A stretch of DNA of 64,000 nt from Cohnella phaseoli (GTDB lineage Bacteria > Bacillota > Bacilli > Paenibacillales > Paenibacillaceae): the NCBI RefSeq assembly GCF_003386235.1, contig NZ_QRDZ01000004.1, positions 248,001 through 312,000 on the forward strand. The letters run 5' to 3'. Below, one piece after another: positions 1-7,666 of this stretch. The notes beneath the pieces are model-generated. The model was given only the letters and a program-made list of their open reading frames with translations, searched no databases and was not told the origin of the DNA. The first letter of the stretch is position 1. Every line of letters begins with the position of its first letter. The position numbers were made by a program, and so were the translations under genes.

Positions 1-1
1 A

Positions 2-2143
2 GCGGGCATTAAGTATTACTACCACAGCAGAGCCGGGCGGGGGATTCCCGTGTATTGGTGGGAAGGGGCAGAGGGTTCGCATATTCTCGTCTATAACGAG
101 CCCAGTCCGACGGGGTACATGGGCCGCATTTTCGCTACGCGGATCGTTCCCGGATTAACGGCATTGGCGCGAAGCTACGGTTTAAAAACGGATATGTACG
201 TCTACGGAATCGGCGATCATGGAGGCGGGGCAACGCGACAGGACGTGTTACGGGCGATAAGGCTGAATGAAAGTCCGCTTCTTCCGCGTTTCGAATTTAG
301 CAGAACGGTCGATTTTTATGAGGAACTGGAACGGTTCGGCTCGCGTTTTCCCGTCATTCGAGGAGAACTGAATCCGATCTTTACGGGCTGCTACTCCAGC
401 CATGGGGATATCAAGAGAGCGAACCGTCGAACGGAACACGCCCTCGTGCAAGCGGAGACTCTCTCGTCTATCGCCGATATTCGCCACTGGTCTCTTAGGA
501 AATCTCCCGAAGTCGGAGCGGGTGGGGACCGCATCGGGGAGCAGCTAGCCGAAGCTTGGCAGAGGCAATGCTTTAACCAGTTTCACGACATCCTGTGCGG
601 TTGCTCTATTCGGTCCACTTACGACGAGGCCGTACCGGCTGCCGAACAAGCGGAGAAAACGGCAGAACTCGTTAGTCGGAAAATGATGAGGCGGATTAAC
701 GAGGCTTCTGCAGAGTCGCCGTCCGCCAAAAAAAATCGAGAGCAGACGCACGAAACCTTGGTCGTCTTTAATACACTGTCCTGGCATCGCACGGACGCGG
801 TTGTCTTGCGACGGGAGGATTACCCCGACGCCGAGCATTGGAAGGACGGGGATTGGCTTGAGGATGAGGCGGGCAAACGAGCCGATCTTCAATGCACCGG
901 GGGGGAGATTGTATTCGTAGCAAAGGGGATCCCCCCGCATGGGTATAAGGCTTATCGTTACTACAGAGCCTCCGAGGCGCCGAAGACGAACCCGGATTGG
1001 AGCATTCTCTTGTCTCCATTTGGAAATCCGATCCTGGACATCGGCAGGTACCGCACGGAAATCGACCATGAATCCGGCACGATCATCGACTTGAAGGACA
1101 AAGAGTCGGGAAAGCGCTACAGTTACCCGCATGAATGGTCCGACCGATCGCCAAAGGGAAAACTGAATTTGCTAGAGGTTCAGTACGAAGCTCCCCATGC
1201 GATGTCCGCATGGATCATTGGAACGATCTCCGGGACGAGACGTCTCGTCGAAGGGGCCGACGTCCGCATGCTTCATCAAGGGCCGGTATTTCAGGCAGTC
1301 GAAATCAAGCATCGATTCAACGAATCGGAGATTTGTCAGCAGATCCGGGTTTACCGGGAGCTGAACCGCATCGATTTTCCGACAGTGGTCGATTGGCGAG
1401 AGCAGGGTTCGGGAACTCGGGAAGCCCCGATGTTGCGAGTATCGTTTACGCCTTGCATTAAGGCTGCGGAGCATACTTCTCATATCCCGTTCGGCACGAT
1501 CGAACGACCGGCGGACGGAACGGAGATTCCCGCGCTGCATTGGATCGACGTGTCCGAATCGGCAGGAGATGAGGGTTACGGAATGACCTTGCTCAATACC
1601 GCCAAATACGGGCACTCGATTCAAGGGAATACGATGACGATGACCTTAATCCGTAGCTCGTACGAGCCGGATAACTCGGGGGACGTAGGCCGTCATGAAT
1701 TCACTTACTCCGTTTATCCTCATTCAGGGAATTGGAGGAAGTCGCATTCCGATCGAAGGGGATGGGAGATCAACCAGCCTTTGAAAGCGATTCTTCTTCA
1801 CTCGAATGAGTGCGTGAGAGCCGACTGTTTCAGCGCTTTGCAAGTGGAGGAGCTCACCGCGGACGGCTGGAGGGAGGCGACAGGGACGATCGTCTCCGCG
1901 TTCAAACCTTCCGAAAGGGTCGGGGGCGGCAATGTCAAAACGGTCCGACTCGTTCAAATGCATGGAAACGCCGTCCAAATACGTATCCGTGCTGCCATGC
2001 CGATGAGGGCGGTGGAAGAAGTCGATCTACTGGAGGAGCCGATCCGTACGATCGTGAACGCCGAAGGGAGCCTCATGGAAATTGGCGGAATAAAGGAGGG
2101 AGAAATTCGGACGATTCGTCTCCATTTCAATACACATGAATAG
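2..2143 (+). CDS. alpha-mannosidase, GH38 family (5' end outside window)
   Basis: The frame is open from the left edge, so this is the C-terminal ~713 residues of a longer protein; GH38 enzymes are usually 850-1050 residues. GH38 enzymes are retaining, zinc-dependent exo-alpha-mannosidases. Visible family motifs are GDHGGGATR (nt ~212-238), ELNPIFTGCYSS (nt ~365-400) and NQFHDILCG (nt ~575-601), whose His aligns with a zinc ligand of GH38. The upstream catalytic part, with the HxD pair and the Asp nucleophile, lies outside the window. The rest is the beta-sandwich domains. There is no signal peptide in the visible part and cytoplasmic location is likely. It is followed at once by a dehydrogenase gene whose SD site overlaps this stop codon, so the two are probably co-transcribed. 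A GTG at 50 is an in-frame Val, not a credible start. Confidence 0.9.
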   Translation, partial: AGIKYYYHSRAGRGIPVYWWEGAEGSHILVYNEPSPTGYMGRIFATRIVPGLTALARSYGLKTDMYVYGIGDHGGGATRQDVLRAIRLNESPLLPRFEFSRTVDFYEELERFGSRFPVIRGELNPIFTGCYSSHGDIKRANRRTEHALVQAETLSSIADIRHWSLRKSPEVGAGGDRIGEQLAEAWQRQCFNQFHDILCGCSIRSTYDEAVPAAEQAEKTAELVSRKMMRRINEASAESPSAKKNREQTHETLVVFNTLSWHRTDAVVLRREDYPDAEHWKDGDWLEDEAGKRADLQCTGGEIVFVAKGIPPHGYKAYRYYRASEAPKTNPDWSILLSPFGNPILDIGRYRTEIDHESGTIIDLKDKESGKRYSYPHEWSDRSPKGKLNLLEVQYEAPHAMSAWIIGTISGTRRLVEGADVRMLHQGPVFQAVEIKHRFNESEICQQIRVYRELNRIDFPTVVDWREQGSGTREAPMLRVSFTPCIKAAEHTSHIPFGTIERPADGTEIPALHWIDVSESAGDEGYGMTLLNTAKYGHSIQGNTMTMTLIRSSYEPDNSGDVGRHEFTYSVYPHSGNWRKSHSDRRGWEINQPLKAILLHSNECVRADCFSALQVEELTADGWREATGTIVSAFKPSERVGGGNVKTVRLVQMHGNAVQIRIRAAMPMRAVEEVDLLEEPIRTIVNAEGSLMEIGGIKEGEIRTIRLHFNTHE

Positions 2144-2153
2144 GAGTGTTCCC

Positions 2154-3194
2154 GTGTTCTATCAAAGCGCTTATGTAAAATCGCCTTGGAATTGCGAGCT
2201 GCGAACTTTGCAGCTCCCCGATAGTCTTCCGGATGCGCACGTTCTGATTCGAATAGAGGCTTGCGGGATTTGCGGAACCGATTTAAGCCATGCAGAGAAT
2301 GGGATGGAGGAGTGGCAGCCCTTTGGTCATGAAGTCGCTGGCGTCATTGAACGAATCGGTTCGCATTGCGACGATCTGCAGGTTGGCGATACCGTCGTTC
2401 TGGAGTCGTCGGGCTTCTGCGGGCGATGCGATTGGTGTCGAGACGGAAGAGTGGACTTATGCAATAAGGCCCCTAACTTCTGGAAGTCGGGACCCTCGCT
2501 GGGATTTAGCGAGTATATGATCGTTCCTGCGTGCTGCGTTGTCCGTTATGAGGGGATGACTCCGGAAACGGCTTGTTTGGCCGAACCGGCAGGGGTCGCG
2601 TACGATATGGTCAAGACGGCGGATATTCGGCATGGGGATCGGGTATGCCTCGTCGGGCCGGGGCCAATCGGCTTGATGGCCATCCCCATGGCGATAAGGA
2701 GCGGCGCCGATGAAGTCGTGTGCGTGGGGCGCACGCGAAACCGCAAAAGATTGGAAGCAGCCGAGATGCTGGGCGCCCGAGTCGTCGCGAGCGATCTGCC
2801 CTTATCCGAACAGGAGGAGCTTCACGGCCGTTTCGACCGCGTGCTCGTCACCGCTCCGGTTCAGATGATTCCGCAAGCTTTGCGCTTGCTCGCTTACGGA
2901 GGAATTCTCTCCTACATCGGTATCGGCACCGAAGACGGGAGGATCGAATTCGACGCTAACGATTTCCACTATCGCAAGCTGCAATTGCGAGCAAGCTTTG
3001 CTAGTCCGGCGCTCTATTACCCTACCGTTCTGAAGATGCTGAAGAAGGGGACCATTCCCGCCGATACGATCATCTCCCATCGCATGCCGCTTAGGGATAT
3101 CGCTGGAGCGATGACGATGTGCAAGGAGGACAAAGGGGCCACGATCAAGGTAGTCATAACCCCCGAAAGGAGGCGGGCATCCAACGAAGGTTAG
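2154..3194 (+). CDS. zinc-dependent alcohol/polyol dehydrogenase (MDR family)
   Basis: Medium-chain dehydrogenase that oxidises or reduces a polyol or sugar with NAD(P). With the chosen start the catalytic zinc ligands are C40 (in CGICGTD), H59 and E60 (GHE). The structural-zinc cysteines are C89, C92, C95 and C103 (CGRCDWC...C). A Rossmann motif GPGPIGL follows near residue 170. The length, ~346 residues, is normal. I chose GTG at 2154 because AGGAG at 2142-2146 sits 7 nt before it. The ATG at 2136 has no SD and would overlap the mannosidase by 8 nt. The gene is tightly coupled to the mannosidase gene, which suggests a role in handling a released sugar or polyol. The substrate cannot be told from sequence; sorbitol- or threonine-dehydrogenase-like activities are alternatives. 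Confidence 0.9.
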   Translation: MFYQSAYVKSPWNCELRTLQLPDSLPDAHVLIRIEACGICGTDLSHAENGMEEWQPFGHEVAGVIERIGSHCDDLQVGDTVVLESSGFCGRCDWCRDGRVDLCNKAPNFWKSGPSLGFSEYMIVPACCVVRYEGMTPETACLAEPAGVAYDMVKTADIRHGDRVCLVGPGPIGLMAIPMAIRSGADEVVCVGRTRNRKRLEAAEMLGARVVASDLPLSEQEELHGRFDRVLVTAPVQMIPQALRLLAYGGILSYIGIGTEDGRIEFDANDFHYRKLQLRASFASPALYYPTVLKMLKKGTIPADTIISHRMPLRDIAGAMTMCKEDKGATIKVVITPERRRASNEG

Positions 3195-3260
3195 CGGGAA
3201 GTTGCATTGTTTTATATAATGGGAAGATCAAGCATCGAAACGTAAAAGGTGAGAGGTCCT

Positions 3261-4283
3261 TTGTCTATTCACGAAATCGCCAAGCGCGCGGGCGTATCGA
3301 TCGCCACGGTCAGCAACGCCTTGAACAACAAGAAAAAAGTAAGCCACAAAACGCGGGAACGCATCATGCGATTAGCCGAAGAATTGAATTACGTTCCGAA
3401 TTCTTTGGCGCAGGGCTTGCTGGCTAAAAAGACGAATATCGTCGGATTAATCGTACCGGATCTTTCGGTACCCTATACGTTATCCATCATCCGTCATCTG
3501 GAATTTTATGCTCGTGAGAACAGCTTATTTATTCTTCTCGGACATACGGACGGACAGTTCGACACCTTATGGAGCATCGTGGATAACTTCATCAATAAAA
3601 ACGTGGACGCGATTATCCTCGCAACCGGTCTTGAGGGAGCTCAGGAAGAGAGCATGGCCAAAGTGATCGCGCGCATTCAGAAATTTAACGTGCCGATGGT
3701 CATTATGTCTCCTTTACGGTCGCTCCATCAGCACAGAACGAATTACGTGATTCCGGATTTAGAGGAGGGATCCCTCCAGATCACCCGGTATTTAATGGAA
3801 CAGAACTTGCGCAGCGTTGTCTATTTCGGCGGCAATCCATCGGAATATTTAACCGAGGTCCGGCACCTGGGCTTTACGAAAGCGTTGGAGGGAAGCCGTC
3901 ACCCCGTATCTCCGGACATGTTTTACTATTGCGGATATACGTTCCAGAACGGCTACCAAGCTATCGTCCGCTATCTGGATGAGGGGCAGGAGCTTCCTCA
4001 AGCTATCGTGGCGATCAACGATATGGTCGCATTCGGAATTCTTCGGGGGTTGAGGGAAAGAGGAATCCGCGTACCCGAGGATGTCTCGTTGGTCGGGTAC
4101 GACGATATCGAGCTGCAGGTATTGGATTTCCTCCCGCTAACGACTGTTCAAATTCCGGTGGACGAAATGTGCAAGCTGTGTATCGACGGCATCATGAAGT
4201 GCAGGGAAGGGAACAACTTGACCTTCCAGTACTCCTTGAAACCTAACATTGTGATTAGAGACTCGGTGAAGACCAGGTCCTAG
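3261..4283 (+). CDS. LacI-family transcriptional regulator
   Basis: Sugar-responsive DNA-binding repressor. The N-terminal helix-turn-helix reads SIHEIAKRAGVSIATVSNAL, followed by the hinge and a periplasmic-binding-protein-like sensor domain (IVGLIVPDLS onward to VGYDDIELQ). About 340 residues is standard. The start is probably TTG at 3261, preceded by AAAGGTGAGAGG at 3245-3256; GTG at 3249 is in frame but would add only four residues and lies inside the SD. A TATAAT hexamer at 3215-3220 suggests its own promoter. A hairpin follows the stop codon. The gene lies between the mannosidase/dehydrogenase pair and an ABC importer. LacI-type palindromes at 4356-4369 and 7628-7641 are candidate operators, so it probably controls the importer and the big secreted protein (inference). 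Confidence 0.92.
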   Translation: MSIHEIAKRAGVSIATVSNALNNKKKVSHKTRERIMRLAEELNYVPNSLAQGLLAKKTNIVGLIVPDLSVPYTLSIIRHLEFYARENSLFILLGHTDGQFDTLWSIVDNFINKNVDAIILATGLEGAQEESMAKVIARIQKFNVPMVIMSPLRSLHQHRTNYVIPDLEEGSLQITRYLMEQNLRSVVYFGGNPSEYLTEVRHLGFTKALEGSRHPVSPDMFYYCGYTFQNGYQAIVRYLDEGQELPQAIVAINDMVAFGILRGLRERGIRVPEDVSLVGYDDIELQVLDFLPLTTVQIPVDEMCKLCIDGIMKCREGNNLTFQYSLKPNIVIRDSVKTRS

Positions 4284-4296
4284 ATTCAGGCGACTG

Positions 4297-4329
4297 CCGA
4301 GCTAACGCAGATAAGCGACGTTAGCTCGG
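4297..4329 (+). terminator. stem-loop after the LacI gene
   Basis: An 11-bp perfect stem (CCGAGCTAACG with CGTTAGCTCGG) and an 11-nt loop begin 14 nt after the regulator stop codon. There is no T-tract, so it may be a weak terminator or a 3'-end stabiliser. It separates the regulator from the importer operon. Confidence 0.5.
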
Positions 4330-4355
4330 GATGTCGAGATCGCAGGACAAAAGTT

Positions 4356-4369
4356 TGAAAGCGATTACA
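4356..4369 (+). promoter_or_regulatory. cre / LacI-type operator upstream of the importer
   Basis: TGAAAGCGATTACA fits the B. subtilis cre consensus TGWAANCGNTNWCA at all 14 positions. It lies 45 nt before the binding-protein start. CcpA is itself a LacI-family protein, so the site could serve CcpA, the adjacent LacI regulator, or both. A near-identical site (TGAAAGCGGTTACC) lies at 7628-7641 in the same cluster. Confidence 0.6.
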
Positions 4370-4413
4370 TTTTGGGTTTTTTACAAATATTAACCTTAAG
4401 GGGTGTTTGTTTA

Positions 4414-5730
4414 ATGGCAGTTTCTAAGAAAAGAATTGTTTGGACGAATGCAGCGCTTGTATTGATTCTGATATTCTCTTTAACGGCATGCGGCGGCAAG
4501 AAAGAGGAAACGAAAGCCGGTCAGACCTCCTCCTCGCAAGAAACAAGCGACGAACCCGTGACGATCACTTACTCCACGTTCAGAGCGGAAGACGAAGTTA
4601 TTTTCAATCAGCTTATCGAGAAATTCCAGCAGGAAAATCCCGGGATCACCGTTAAATTCGAGTCTAACAAGGACGGCGGCGCTTATTATCAGACGCTGAA
4701 GGCCAATCTATCGTCCGGACAAGCCCCCGACGTGTTCGACATTCATCCCAACACGGACTATACGACTTTCGCCAAAGAAGGAATAATCGCGGACCTGTCG
4801 GACCAACCTTTCGTAACCAACTATCAGGACGGACCCAAAGCGCTAACGACGATCGACGGCAAAATCTACGGCTTTAACCATGCCGTCAATTTGATCTGCG
4901 TTATTTACAATAAGGAAATATTCAAAAAGCACAATGTGGACGTACCTAAGGATTGGAACGATTTCGTAAGCATCGTAAACAAGCTTAAAGCGGGGGGCGA
5001 GGGCGGAATCGCCTATGCGGGAGGCGATGTCAAGACGGTGTGGTTGTTCAACGCCATTGCTAACGAGCTGATGAATCCCGCAGACTACAAGGCGTTTACC
5101 GAAGGAATAGACAACGGCAGCGTCACGACGATCAAAGATAACGCGAAGATTTATACAGCGTTGAAAACCCTCTCCGAGTATAACAAACAAGGGCTGCTAT
5201 ATACGAATTCCGACGGCGTGAAGTATCCTCAGTCGTTGTCGCTCTTCGCGCAAGGGAAATCCCCTATGGTGATCATCGGGACATGGACGTTTGGAACCAA
5301 GGATACGGACTATCCGGGAATCGACGTAGGCATCTTCCCGATCCCGACGCTCGAAGGGACCCAAGTCGGGTATGCGGAGCCGGCGCAGATTTCCGTAGTG
5401 AACGCCAAGTCGAAGCATATCGAAGCGGCGAAGAAATGGGTAAACTTCCTAGGCTCTCCAGAGAATGCGGCAATCTACGTCAACCAAGCCAAGATGACGA
5501 CGACGGTCAAGGGCGTCGAGGCGAATTTCGACGGTGCGGATATTCTCGGGGTAGAGATGAAGAAGCAGGTGAACGTCTTTCCGATTATCGGCACTCAGAA
5601 CGTAGACAGCTATCAGGCGGATTACGACGCGATGAAAGACAATATTTTGTTCAAAGGCGAGGATGTGGACGAGGAAATCGCCAAATTCGAAAAACTGCTT
5701 CAAAAGGCAAACCTTAAAAATCTGAAGTAA
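4414..5730 (+). CDS. sugar ABC transporter substrate-binding lipoprotein (family 1)
   Basis: Extracellular sugar-capturing lipoprotein of a MalE/UgpB-like importer. The N-terminus is a lipoprotein signal peptide with lipobox LTAC, followed by a Gly/Lys/Ser-rich linker. The mature domain (TITYSTFRAEDEVIFNQLIE, then KWVNFLGSPENA) is the bacterial extracellular solute-binding family 1 fold. ATG at 4414 is preferred because AAGGGGTG (4398-4405) precedes it; the longer in-frame start at 4372 would put extra residues before the signal peptide. The length is ~438 residues. It is the first gene of a binding protein-permease-permease operon without an ATPase gene. A stem-loop separates it from the first permease. 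The ligand is unknown; mannosides or an oligosaccharide released by the neighbouring enzymes is an inference. Confidence 0.93.
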   Translation: MAVSKKRIVWTNAALVLILIFSLTACGGKKEETKAGQTSSSQETSDEPVTITYSTFRAEDEVIFNQLIEKFQQENPGITVKFESNKDGGAYYQTLKANLSSGQAPDVFDIHPNTDYTTFAKEGIIADLSDQPFVTNYQDGPKALTTIDGKIYGFNHAVNLICVIYNKEIFKKHNVDVPKDWNDFVSIVNKLKAGGEGGIAYAGGDVKTVWLFNAIANELMNPADYKAFTEGIDNGSVTTIKDNAKIYTALKTLSEYNKQGLLYTNSDGVKYPQSLSLFAQGKSPMVIIGTWTFGTKDTDYPGIDVGIFPIPTLEGTQVGYAEPAQISVVNAKSKHIEAAKKWVNFLGSPENAAIYVNQAKMTTTVKGVEANFDGADILGVEMKKQVNVFPIIGTQNVDSYQADYDAMKDNILFKGEDVDEEIAKFEKLLQKANLKNLK

Positions 5731-5743
5731 GTAACAGAAAGCC

Positions 5744-5799
5744 GTTAACCCTATGATGCGGGCGTTGAGCGGTAGACGAATCGTATCATAGGGTTTAAC
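5744..5799 (+). terminator. intercistronic stem-loop after the binding-protein gene
   Basis: GTTAACCCTATGAT pairs with ATCATAGGGTTTAAC across a ~27-nt loop, with one bulged A. It lies between the binding-protein stop and the permease SD site, with no long T-tract. It probably protects the upstream transcript or partly terminates, so that binding protein exceeds permease. Equivalent hairpins follow the other three binding-protein genes in the window. Confidence 0.6.
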
Positions 5800-5814
5800 A
5801 AAGGAGAGTTATAC

Positions 5815-6714
5815 GTGCAAAGCAGCCTGAGAAAGAAACTATCTCCCTATAAGTATGTGTTGATCATGCTTCCCGGGCTTATCGTATGGTTCGTGCTTGC
5901 GATCTGGCCCCATCTTCAAGTGTTCCCGATGGCGTTTTATAAATGGAACGGCTTTTCCTCCAACAAAGTATTCGTCGGTTGGCAAAATTTCGAATCCTTC
6001 TATCGCAGTTCCGGGTTTATGGTCGGATTAAAAAATACGGTATTGTACGTCCTGTTCCTATTCGTCGTTCAGACGGTTCTCTCCGTTGTTCTGGCGGTCG
6101 TCTTAAAAAGAAACACGAGGCTCAATCGGTTTTTTCGCACGTTTTTCTTTCTTCCGCTTGTGTTTTCGTCCGTCATGGTCGGGTTAACTTGGGGATATAT
6201 GTTCGACCCGAACTTAGGGATGCTGAATCAAATTTTCGGCGCGCTCGGAATAAAAAGCCTCGAATCGTTTAATTGGCTGGGGGAACCGGTAAGAGCTATT
6301 TTCTGCATCGTAATGGTGCACATATGGGCGAATATCGGATATCCGTTGACTATTCTGACAGCCGCATTGCAGACGATTCCGGACGATCTGTACGAAGTAT
6401 CGGAGATCGAAGGTGCGACCTCCATGCAGCAATTTAGGAAAGTCACGCTGCCGTTAATCACTCCCGCCTTGCTCCGAATTACGCTGTTAACGGTTATAAC
6501 AGGCGCCATGGCCTTCGATTACATCATTATCCTCGGTTCCAGCGTAGGCACCGCCAACGAGTTCGATACCTGGGCCGTGAAGATCTATCAGGGGCTGCTA
6601 GGACCGAACCTTGGGGTTCCCGCAGCCATTGGCGTATTTCTTGGGGCCGTTCTTTTTATCATTTTTCTCATTCAGTTCGTCTTTACCAAAAAAGCCGAAG
6701 ATGCGATTCATTAA
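5815..6714 (+). CDS. sugar ABC transporter permease (MalF/UgpA type)
   Basis: Inner-membrane channel subunit of the carbohydrate importer. It has about six hydrophobic helices, the first at residues ~14-35. The EAA coupling loop appears as EVSEIEGATSMQQFRKVTLP, where the shared ATPase docks. It starts at GTG 5815, with AAAGGAGAG just upstream. The length, 299 residues, is usual for a binding-protein-dependent permease. The following permease gene begins 15 nt downstream, so the two are certainly co-transcribed. Confidence 0.93.
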   Translation: MQSSLRKKLSPYKYVLIMLPGLIVWFVLAIWPHLQVFPMAFYKWNGFSSNKVFVGWQNFESFYRSSGFMVGLKNTVLYVLFLFVVQTVLSVVLAVVLKRNTRLNRFFRTFFFLPLVFSSVMVGLTWGYMFDPNLGMLNQIFGALGIKSLESFNWLGEPVRAIFCIVMVHIWANIGYPLTILTAALQTIPDDLYEVSEIEGATSMQQFRKVTLPLITPALLRITLLTVITGAMAFDYIIILGSSVGTANEFDTWAVKIYQGLLGPNLGVPAAIGVFLGAVLFIIFLIQFVFTKKAEDAIH

Positions 6715-6729
6715 AAGGAGGGACACCGC

Positions 6730-7557
6730 TTGAAAAAAAATAACGCGTTCGGCAGAATTGGCGGAAAGCTTGTCGTATACGCCTATGCCTTGTTCCTCCT
6801 GGCGCCCATCTATTTTATTACGGCAACCTCTCTGAAAGGAGAGGGGGAGGTGACCAAGAACCCGCTCGGCCTTCCCGCGTCACCGATGTTCGGAAATTTC
6901 GCGGAGGCTTTTACTCGGGGGAACATCGCCAAGTACAGTCTTAATAGCGTAGTCATTACGGGAACAGCGGTCGCATTGAGCTTGCTTAACGCCATCGTCG
7001 TATCTTACTGTCTGCATAGAATCGCACACAGAAAAATTGGAATGCTGATCTATGCGCTGATTATGAGCAGCATGCTTATTCCCGGCGTCGGCTTCGTCAC
7101 CTTGCTGCATCTTTATCAAGATCTTCACCTCTATAACAATCTTTTGGGTCCGATTTTGATGGGAGCGACGGCTAGCTTGCCGTTTAACGTATTCATTTTG
7201 GTCGGTTTTCTCCGGACGCTTCCGAAGGAAATCAACGAAGCCGCCGCCATCGACGGCTGCAACGATAGACAGCTTCTCTTTTATATTTTGCTGCCGCTGG
7301 TGAAGTCGGCTATTGCTACCTTGGGCATATTCGCTTTCGTGAGCAACTGGAATAGCTTGCTTGGACCTCTGATCTTGCTTAAAAATAAAGAGCTCTTTAC
7401 GATTCCGCTTGGGCTGCTGGATTTCAGGGGGACCTATACTGTCGAATACAACTATATGTTTGCCGCAATTCTGATCACTTCTCTCCCGTTAGTGCTTGTT
7501 TATCTTAGATTTCAGAAATATTTCGTCGAAGCGTTGTCTGGAAGCGTAAAGGGATAA
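6730..7557 (+). CDS. sugar ABC transporter permease (MalG/UgpE type)
   Basis: Second channel subunit, partner of the preceding permease. There are six predicted helices; the EAA loop is EINEAAAIDGCNDRQLLFYI and the C-terminus ends in FQKYFVEALSGSVKG, a typical MalG-type tail. It starts at TTG 6730, preceded by AAAAGGAGGGA. The length is 275 residues. No ATP-binding gene follows; the next gene codes for a secreted protein, so the importer must use an ATPase encoded elsewhere. Confidence 0.93.
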   Translation: MKKNNAFGRIGGKLVVYAYALFLLAPIYFITATSLKGEGEVTKNPLGLPASPMFGNFAEAFTRGNIAKYSLNSVVITGTAVALSLLNAIVVSYCLHRIAHRKIGMLIYALIMSSMLIPGVGFVTLLHLYQDLHLYNNLLGPILMGATASLPFNVFILVGFLRTLPKEINEAAAIDGCNDRQLLFYILLPLVKSAIATLGIFAFVSNWNSLLGPLILLKNKELFTIPLGLLDFRGTYTVEYNYMFAAILITSLPLVLVYLRFQKYFVEALSGSVKG

Positions 7558-7627
7558 GCAAATAATTATACGGAAATGAATTTCGGCAAGAGGATTAGCG
7601 AGATTGTCGCTGGTCTTTGCACGCGAA

Positions 7628-7641
7628 TGAAAGCGGTTACC
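7628..7641 (+). promoter_or_regulatory. cre / LacI-type operator before the large secreted protein
   Basis: TGAAAGCGGTTACC matches 13 of 14 positions of the cre consensus and differs from the 4356 site by two bases. It lies 25 nt before the next start codon, where a bound repressor would block transcript elongation from the operon or from a local promoter. Confidence 0.5.
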
Positions 7642-7666
7642 AAGATGCTGAGAGGGGATAAAATTC

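Noticed and set aside
2160..2176. cre-like AAAGCGCTTATG at the start of the dehydrogenase gene
   Set aside because: The 3' half does not fit the consensus and it lies in coding sequence; chance match is likely.
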